DNA of 64,000 bases from Ochlerotatus camptorhynchus (taxonomy: Eukaryota > Arthropoda > Insecta > Diptera > Culicidae), in NCBI RefSeq assembly GCF_037179485.1, contig NW_027040887.1, positions 4,665,501-4,729,500 on the forward strand, in the 5' to 3' direction. Below, piece after piece: positions 57,101 through 64,000 of the stretch. Under the pieces are notes generated by a model. It saw only the letters and a list, made by a program, of their open reading frames with translations. It did not search any database and was not told where the DNA came from. Each line of letters starts with the position of its first letter. Within the stretch, counting starts at the first letter, position 1. The position numbers and the translations under genes are program-made.

Positions 57101-57851
57101 CTTTGACGATTGGTGCCGGATAAACAGGATGTCTTTAAATGTGTCCAAGTGCTCGGTCATCTCCTTTGGCCGTAAACGGGCGATGCATTTCCACGATTAC
57201 ACCTTAAGAGGAATAAGCTTGAAACGCGAATCGACTGTCAAGGACTTGGGAGTCATGCTCGATTGCAAATTAACGTTCAAGGATCACATTGCCAATGTTG
57301 TATCTAAAGCTTCATCGCAGCTAGGATTTTTATTCCGTTTCGCCAAAAGCTTCAAGGACGTGTATTGCCTGAAGGCTTTATACTGTTCCCTGGTTCGACC
57401 TATACTGGAATACTCTGCCGTTGTTTGGTCGCCATTCTATCAGAATGCCATCCATAGAATTGAAGCTGTTCAGCGAAAATTTATTCGCTTTGCGTTGCGA
57501 CACCTTCGTTGGCGCGACCCGCGTAACTTGCCGAGCTATGAAAGTCGCTGTAACCTCATCGACCTGGAGCTCTTGGAAGGAAGGCGTAATGTGGCGAAGG
57601 CTTGTTTCGTTGCGGATCTTCTGCAAGGGAACGTCGACTGCTCCACACTTCTCAGTCTTCTTGACATCAACATTCAACGACGGGACCTCCGGCTGCATGC
57701 GTTCTTCAACAACCGGCGTTCGAGGACCAACTATGGCGTACACGAACCAATGTTGAGTATGTGCCGCGTTTTCAATAGTTGTTATTATGTGTTCGATTTT
57801 AATGTGTCCCGCGAGAAAAATAAGCGTAGCTTTAAGAGATGTTTGCGTTAA
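54149..57851 (+). pseudogene. CR1-like ORF2 (endonuclease and reverse transcriptase)
   Basis: No ATG is seen at the open end. Residues 1-270 hold three diverged tandem copies of a motif (RIVESLLEAP, then HHSRPGPEFRCGLGVFQP and GKY). The endonuclease follows: LLYYQNVGGMNSS, FSETWLNNN, VILGDFNLG and CRHHSPLLLTL carry the N, E, D/N and H motifs. A TAA at 56156-56158 interrupts the frame in an otherwise continuous protein. Reverse transcriptase then shows GSGPDGIPSLVLKRC, YTDLSAAFDRVNHE and GVPQGSHLGPLLFLLYMND. A frame change near 57027 precedes YADDMKLYYVI. The thumb and tail run to a stop at 57849-57851. Only two lesions break 1,230 codons. Confidence 0.9.
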
Positions 57852-58613
57852 TTTTGTGTTTGAAGCAGTTTTGATGTTTAGATATAGAAAATTGTCATTA
57901 GGGTAACTATTTTATCTGTTGACAAGTAGAAATAAATAAATAAATAAATAAATAAACAACCTCATTAACTTCAGGAAAATTGCAAGAACTTTCAAGGAGT
58001 TGCGAGGAATTATGGGAGTACATTTCAGGAATCTTTCGAAAACTTCACAGACATTGCGAGGTCTTCATGGATATTTTATGGCTATCAGAAAAACTGCTGG
58101 ATCATTAGAACATGTAAGAGACTGCAGGGAGTGTTGTGCTAGTAGCCCCCAGATATCTCTATCTTCCGGAATGTTTCACCAACTTCTCCTTTAAGTTTCT
58201 TACGTTTGTTCCGTAGGCCCTCTGGCATCCGACTTACTCCACAAGTTTCTTCCAATCTACCTTCCAGCGTCTACAGGAAGTTTCTTCCGTCTTCTCCATT
58301 GAATTCTCCAAGAAATTTCTGTCGTCTTCCTCTGGAAGTTTCTCCATAAGCGATTCCCTGTTGGTTTTTTTCCAACTCCTATTGGAAGGTTTATCCGAGA
58401 ATCATCTCTCAAAATTACAAAAATGATGATGTACTAAAAAAAAACATGCCATTTGACAGAAATCAAAACGTGAATACCATTTTCACCCACTGGCCATCTG
58501 TGAGTCAATCGTCACTTTGATTCTTCAATCTACTTCCTTCAGAAGTTAAAGTTAAGAAGTTAAGTTAATGATACAGATAAGCATGAAAACAATCCGGCAA
58601 CGCTGAGACTAAA

Positions 58614-60194
58614 GTAGAACAGAAGCTGTGGCAACTAAATGCCGGAATTTCAATCCAGGATGTTAAAGCATCTTTCATCCAAAGTAAGTAGCGAAGCAAT
58701 TTTATTTACAACCCGAAGAAATACGAAACAAACAAGACAGTACGAAGCAAGCAGAAGGAAAATCCTGTGATGTTCAACTGGAACTGTCTGCCGGCTATCA
58801 TACCGCGGACGTCCAAAATATCATTACTACGTTCAGCCCTCGAGCCATTTGTCAAGATTTCGCCACGTCTTATTGAAAACGCGTTTTTCGTTTTGCTTCT
58901 CCCAAGCAAGACACTTATCTTGATAACTTTGTTTGCCGACCACCTGCTCATGTTTTAAGTGAAATGCCACGTGCCCTCTGTTGGAGGGAACATACAATCA
59001 CAGGAAAAACATCTTTCAAAACAGTTCCCGGGAGGACCATCAGCAGCACGACAGTGTCGCTCGCCGTCATTTGGGGTTAATTTTGAGTGTGCTTTTATGG
59101 CCTATTTACCGGGTGCTGGTCAGGACCATCATCGTCGGACTAAGTACCCCAAAGTTCGTCCTAAATCGCCCGAAAAAAAGCCTTCGCCATGCTTGGCTTC
59201 CCGTGGTTACTATTATGCGTCTAGCTCGGGCGATGATGAAGTGATCCATTATAATTTCGCGAGTTCATTCCATCCGTCCACCCACGCCACCACCTCTCGG
59301 ATAACATGGATGTGAAGCGAACGTTTTTGTTTTTTTCTCACCAGATTTTTAAAGGTTCATCGCTGGGAAAAACAAGCAACCATTATCGACCGCTCCCGAG
59401 CAGAAAAATGGGCAATGACAGCGAAACGGCAGAGGATGCTATCTCCAAGGGCGCTGCTGATGGTTGCCTCGTGTTTGCTGGGGAAAATAGATGGCTACGA
59501 TAGCTTTATTAAATTAATCTTAAATTAGAAAATAACACTCTGCTCATTCGCCGGCCGGAGACGACGCGGAGGGAAAATGGTTTGAACTTTTTTTTAGAAC
59601 GTGGATAGGTACGAATTTTCTTGGTCGTCTAGCGGGTTGGGAAAAAAATAACGCTCTGTCTCTGGCATTAACGTCATTATTCTTTTAAATTTGTCAACAA
59701 TTTAAGGAAAACACCCCAAACAGTATGCTCCATGGATGAAAAACGACTCATACAAACCAAATTCCACGAACTATTTTTCACGCTCCAGTTCAAATTTTGC
59801 AGGAATTCAGCTTGGTTTAACAATTTAGATCCCCAGTATTCAATGCCCCGCAGGCAGCCAGCTCTACCGGCCGCTTGTGTTCATGCTTTCAGCGTTTGCC
59901 TCCGGTTGTTTGTTTCTCGGCGGTGGCAGTTGGAAACTCGGTTGACCGCAAAGTTTTGACAAAGCCCGGTGAACTTCTGAGAATTTCAACGCGAATGGCC
60001 CCGTCCGTGCCCTACAGGCGGTGTTTGTTGTTTTGCTTAATTAGAGGTGAAACCAAAGTAGGCGTAGCGTTAAAGGGAATTTTGGTCTTTTAAAACTTTG
60101 TTGAAAGCTGATTTCTGTGCAATGATGGCTTTAGATAATTGAAAGTGCTGTTTGGTGCTGACAATTTTTTTTGTTCACCAGGATTGACTAGGAC
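58614..60194. other. Unassigned, GC-richer stretch
   Basis: No repeats shared with the window. Overlapping short frames (58767-58958, 58959-59315, 59306-59503, 59732-59959) show no motifs. The composition suggests single-copy host DNA such as intron or UTR. Confidence 0.35.
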
Positions 60195-60622
60195 CAGGGC
60201 TGGCAAATGTCATTTTCAATGAAAGATTTCACGCGATATTTACAGAGATACTTTTGTCACTATCATCGGATGAGAAAACGATGATAGAGATTTTCTTCAA
60301 AATATCATCGAATTTTGCGTCATGACAAAACGTGACAGTGTTGTGATCATCGTAATTACTAGCTCATTTATTGCTTTTAAAGTTACTTGTACCGAGAAAA
60401 TCGTAATAATATATTCACTCTATCGATTACATACGGTTACTTGCGTGAATTAATCTAAATCAGTTAGAAATGTAGATGTTAAAACCGCAATAGAATTATT
60501 CTCATGAGTGCTTGATCATTGGAAAATGACGAGAAAGCTAATGATAGGTAGTGTCGTCTCGTGATAGTGAGAGGACCTGTTTTCTCATTCTCACATGACG
60601 GCCGTGATATTTACCAGCTCTG
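60195..60622. mobile_element. Candidate hAT-type MITE, 428 bp
   Basis: The ends are CAGGGCTGGCAAATGTC and, from the other side, CAGAGCTGGTAAATATC (14 of 17 matching). ATCATCG/CGATGAT motifs recur inside. The 8-bp flanks do not match well, so the call rests on the ends alone. Confidence 0.55.
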
Positions 60623-61649
60623 ACTGAACAAATTAATATTTTTAGTATTGTCATTTTGCACTCGATTCTGCCCCAGGGGTGGTTTGGTTAATAATAATTC
60701 AATGGAATTGAAGAGTTTAACCGAAACGTTAAAGTATTTTGCAACAGATCTCAACGATTTTACATTATTTCTTATCATGGAATCCACGTGCATACTTGTC
60801 ATCTGCGAATTTTGATTACAAAAATTCAATAGCAAATAAAATTTTCCTAAGTTGAAAATAATTTGATAACTTTATTAGAAAAATTATTAGAAAATTTTGT
60901 AAACTTCAAAATTATTAGAAATTGTTGAAACCTCTAATTTCAGATCTATGAATTTGGAAACCGGAACAGGGGACTTTCTCGTCACGAAATTCACATAAAA
61001 GATTGATCACTTGCGTAGGAAATTAATTTGGCAAGGCATTTGTGACACCTTCCTGTCGTATGAAACAGACCCATCCTGTCCAAATCCGTAAATTTTTTTG
61101 GTTTTGGCATTTCTTATGGCAAAATGGCGAATTTTTCATGAACATTACTGGCAAAGAACTCACCAACACGGGCTGACTGTTGGTGAATTATTTGCCACCT
61201 TTAATACTATACATACAGCCGTTCCATAGAAAAACGGTGTAGTGGCTTTTAGAATTTAGTTAAAATTAAAGTTTTGTTCCTTATCGCGAAATATGAGATC
61301 TGTATTTTTTATTATTTTTGGTCTAAAAAATCGATTTTCTTTGATTTTTATCAAAAAGTTTTTTTTTTCAAAAATTCAAAACTTTTGTAACACTTGGCGG
61401 ATATCAAAGATGAAAATAATATTTGCTCAATATAATAGACGTAGTTAGATATGCTATTTTGTACGCCTATTAGAATGAGCAAATATTTTTAAATCATACA
61501 TACCAACATGAGAAGATGAGAAACACCGAAGATATTTCAGTTTGAAGTTTTACTTCCATTGATATGAGTGAGGGGAGTGGGGGTCTAGTAAGCCCCCCCC
61601 CCATATAACTACGCTTATGAGATTGAGCAATTGTTTTTTGAATAATTCA
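60623..61649. other. Unassigned AT-rich stretch
   Basis: No feature recognised. Confidence 0.3.
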
Positions 61650-63180
61650 CCCACTGGCGTGCACAGGGTGGGCAAGGTGGGGCAATTGCCCACCCTTTTA
61701 AAAATAAGATTTTTGTTCCCACATTTAAAAAACTATGATATAAAATAACTTGATTTGAAGGTAAATGAAAACCTTTTATTGCGTCAATTCCTTTGAGATG
61801 GTGCCTGAAAATTGCACTACAAAGGTGCATGAAGGGACAAACTTCAATGAAATTGTTTGGTCAAAAATTGCACCGGTGCATACAAAAAAATTCTAGTGTA
61901 ATTTTTTTTTTTCAAGGTTGCTCATGGAGGGTTAAAGCAAGAGGGCAAATTTAAGGTTGAGAAAATTAAGCTTCGTGATGGTAACAAAAAAAAACCTTTT
62001 TATTGAATATTTCTGGTGTAAAAATATCATCAAGGTGGTGCATGGAGGGACTAATCAAAATGAGTAACTAATCATAATGAATTAATTGAATCACGGTAAA
62101 AATCTGGAGCTGCACATTTAACTGAAAAATTCTGGTGGAAAGTTCACAACATGATGAATGTAAGCTTCACTGAAAATTTATGGTGGAAAATTTTGCACCA
62201 TTATGGTGCATCAAAAGGTAACGCTTGAAAATTGACCCACAAAGGCGCATGGTGAAACAAACTTAACTGACAATTTTTGGTACACCGTTCTGATGAATGG
62301 AAGAGCATGATTTATTGAAAAATCCTAGTGCAAAATTTGCATCGCTCTGATAAATGAAATAAACAGAAAATTTCTGGTGGAAAACTTGCATTGGTCTGGT
62401 AAATGAAGGCACAAGCTTTATTTAAAATTAAGTTATACACTGGAGTCGCTTTTTACGCGGGTGATACGTCCCGCGTAAAAAAAAACCGCGTAAAAAAAAA
62501 CCGCGTAAATTCCGGAATCCGCGTAAAAAAAAACCGCGTAAATTCCGAAATCCGCGTAAAAAAAAACCGAGTAAAAAAAAAACCGTGTAAAAAAAACCGC
62601 GTAAAAAGCGACTCCAGTGTATTGAAAATATCTGGTGGAAAATCTGCACTACAACAATAAACGGATGGGTAAGCTTTTCGGAAAATTTTTGGTCTTAAAT
62701 TTGCATCCTTCTGCTGAATAGAGAAACATACTTTAATAATAATTTCTGGTGTAAAATTTGCACCATTCTGATGGTTGAAATTTATGATGAAAAATCTGAA
62801 AATAGGGGCAAGCTTTATTTGGTGGAAAACCTGCAACATTCTGATGATAGGAGAAGCAAGCTATATTGAAAATTACTGGTGGAAAATGAAAAAAGGAAAT
62901 CTGCACCAATCAGAAGATTGGAGAAGCAATTTTTATTAAACATTAACGGTGGATTTGCATCGTTCTGGTCAAATAAAATTTTCTAGATACAAATTTTCTG
63001 GGGACAAGTTTGTATTGAAAATTTCTGGTGTAAGATTTGCAACAATCTGCTGCATGGAGGGTCAAGCTGCATTGAAAATTCCAGATGTAAAAATTGCATG
63101 TTCTGGTGAATGGAGGGACAAGCTTTATTGAACATTTCTGGTAGAAAAACTACAACGTTTTGGTGGATGGACGGACAACT
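61650..63180 (+). repeat. Degenerate ~55-bp tandem array A2
   Basis: Same leader (GGCGTGCACAGGGTGGG, AAATAAGATTTTT) and same unit order as 2400-3640, in the same orientation, with small insertions and deletions. It carries a MITE at 62438-62619 that is absent from the first copy. Confidence 0.8.
62438..62619. mobile_element. TA-flanked MITE made of CGCGTAAAAAAAA repeats
   Basis: Perfect inverted ends of about 23 bp begin CACTGGAGTCGCTTTTTACG, with TA at 62436-62437 and 62620-62621. The interior is a short tandem repeat of CCGCGTAAAAAAAAA with a few CCGCGTAAATTCCGGAATC variants. The frame at 62403-62660 is only this repeat translated (KKNRV repeats). Confidence 0.93.
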
Positions 63181-64000
63181 TAAACTTGACTTCCGAGAAG
63201 AACCTCAAGGGTATTGAATTCTGAGGATTGTTCCAAAAGAAAAGATTTCTGGGGATGATTCCATGAAAATTCTGCGAATGATTTCTAGTGAATCTTGCAG
63301 ATAGTTTCAAGATAATTTTGAAAAGAATACCGAGAGAATCAAATTTAGAATGAAATTACAAAGGTATGTTGGGGAAAATTTCAAAAAAATTCTGAGGATA
63401 ATTTCAATCTCATTTTGGGAAGAATTTCTGGAGAATTCAGAGGAAATTCTTCTGAATCTTTAGGGAAATTTCTGTTCCAAGGTGTTATGAGAAAAAAAGG
63501 TCTAAAATATTCCGAGAAGAACCTCAAGGATATTGAATTCTTAGGACAGTTCTAAAATATTTCTGGGTAGACTTCAAAGAAAATTCTGCGGATAATTTAT
63601 ACTACATCCTGCAGAAAGTTCCAAGATAATTTCGAAAAGAATACCGAGAAAATCAAATTTGGAGTGAAATTCCAAAGGGATATTACGCAAAATTTAAAGC
63701 GTATTCCGAGGATAACCTCAACCTCATTCCGGGAAAAATTTCTGAAACTTCTGAGAAGAATTTCAAAAAAGCTCTTAGGAGAGTTCTTAAAAAAATCCGA
63801 GAAGAACCTTAAGGATATTGTATTCTGAGGACAGTTCCAAAGGATTTCTGGGGAGTATTCCAAGAAAATTCTGCGAATAAAAAAATAGATTTTGAGTGAA
63901 ATTCCAAAGGGATTTTGAGGAAAATTTCAAGGCAGTACCGATAATTTCTAGCTCATTCCGGGAATAATTTCTGGGCAATACTGAGGAAATTTTTCTGAAA
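63181..64000. repeat. Degenerate array B2, cut by the window end
   Basis: The same AATTCC/GATAATTTC-type array as 3641-4690, following array A2 exactly as B1 follows A1. It continues past base 64000. Confidence 0.7.

Larger units (their letters stand above)
52870..57955 (+). mobile_element. CR1-like LINE, nearly full length
   Basis: A leader of about 640 bp comes first, then ORF1 with a PHD-type finger, then ORF2 with endonuclease and reverse transcriptase, then a 3' end in a (AAAT)n tail at 57930-57955. The PHD finger in ORF1 and the absence of RNase H fit the CR1 clade common in mosquitoes. The 5' end is approximate. Few lesions suggest a fairly young copy. Confidence 0.85.
51815..58605. 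mobile_element. hAT-like non-autonomous element, 6.8 kb with nested LINE
   Basis: The ends are CAGGTTTGCCAGATATACC and, from the other side, CAGCGTTGCCGGATTGTTT. An exact 8-bp duplication, AGACTAAA, lies at 51807-51814 and 58606-58613. The left subterminal zone repeats ATACCGATTT as in the 20789 element. The interior has degenerate AACTTCAGGAAA arrays (52060-52800) and CTTCCGGAAGTTTC-type arrays (58160-58400). About 5 kb of it is the CR1-like LINE, so the original element was under 2 kb. Confidence 0.85.

Noticed and set aside
60187..60630. 8-bp target duplication for the 60195-60622 element
   Set aside because: The flanks agree at only the first three bases, so I report the element on its ends alone.
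62403..62660. 85-residue frame with KKNRV repeats
   Set aside because: It is a translation of the CGCGTAAAAA repeats inside a MITE.

Overview
The window looks like a culicine mosquito genome, most likely Aedes. The evidence is an AT-rich euctional background with tRNA-derived SINEs of the Feilai type, a Juan-like Jockey retrotransposon, an ITmD37E transposon, many MITEs with intact target duplications, and one spliced neuronal receptor exon. No prokaryotic gene, CRISPR array or virus-derived gene was recognised. Coding calls were made by reading translations and motifs by eye; no database search was possible.

Only one host protein-coding segment is convincing. This is the terminal exon of a biogenic-amine GPCR of serotonin-receptor type on the minus strand (37284-37961), with a splice acceptor at its start and a poly(A) signal about 45 bases past the stop. 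Its other exons are not recognisable here. Everything else that is recognisable is mobile or repeat-derived.

Layout. 36-1600: copy A of a unit carrying histone H4 debris. 2400-4690: two degenerate tandem arrays. 4951-7348: a hAT (DUF4371) transposase remnant cut by an inverted-repeat element that holds a (TTAAATG)n tract. 7349-10450: unassigned. 10701-12318: a foldback element with 149-bp repeats. 12330-14280: a degenerate array interrupted by a hAT deletion derivative with perfect ends. 14459-15758: an apparently intact ITmD37E transposon. 17616-19650: hAT transposase remnant, long hairpin, two Feilai SINEs and a tandem-repeat element. 20608-23469: a palindromic MITE and a 2.7-kb hAT-like element with a second MITE inside. 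26862-28155: a SINE split by a mariner-like element. 28800-30311: MITEs. 30440-32866: histone copy B (H4) and a CR1-like LINE fragment. 33100-36735: degenerate array, then histone copy C (H3). 37284-37961: GPCR exon. 38799-43743: MITEs, palindromes and a hAT-like element. 43829-48550: Juan-like LINE interrupted by a palindromic MITE. 49872-51640: MITE, 155-bp tandem repeat and ITmD37E fragment. 51815-58605: a 6.8-kb hAT-like element containing a nearly complete CR1-like LINE. 61650-64000: second copy of the arrays seen at 2400-4690.

The strongest signals are (1) three dispersed copies of a unit bounded by a near-palindrome (ACGTAG/CTACGT) that carries decayed replication-dependent histone genes, including 3' histone stem-loops; (2) a group of hAT-like elements that share one architecture (CAG ends, 8-bp target duplications, subterminal arrays of an element-specific short motif); and (3) a retrotransposon ORF2 whose N-terminus contains a tandemly repeated motif with copy number that differs between the two copies in the window.
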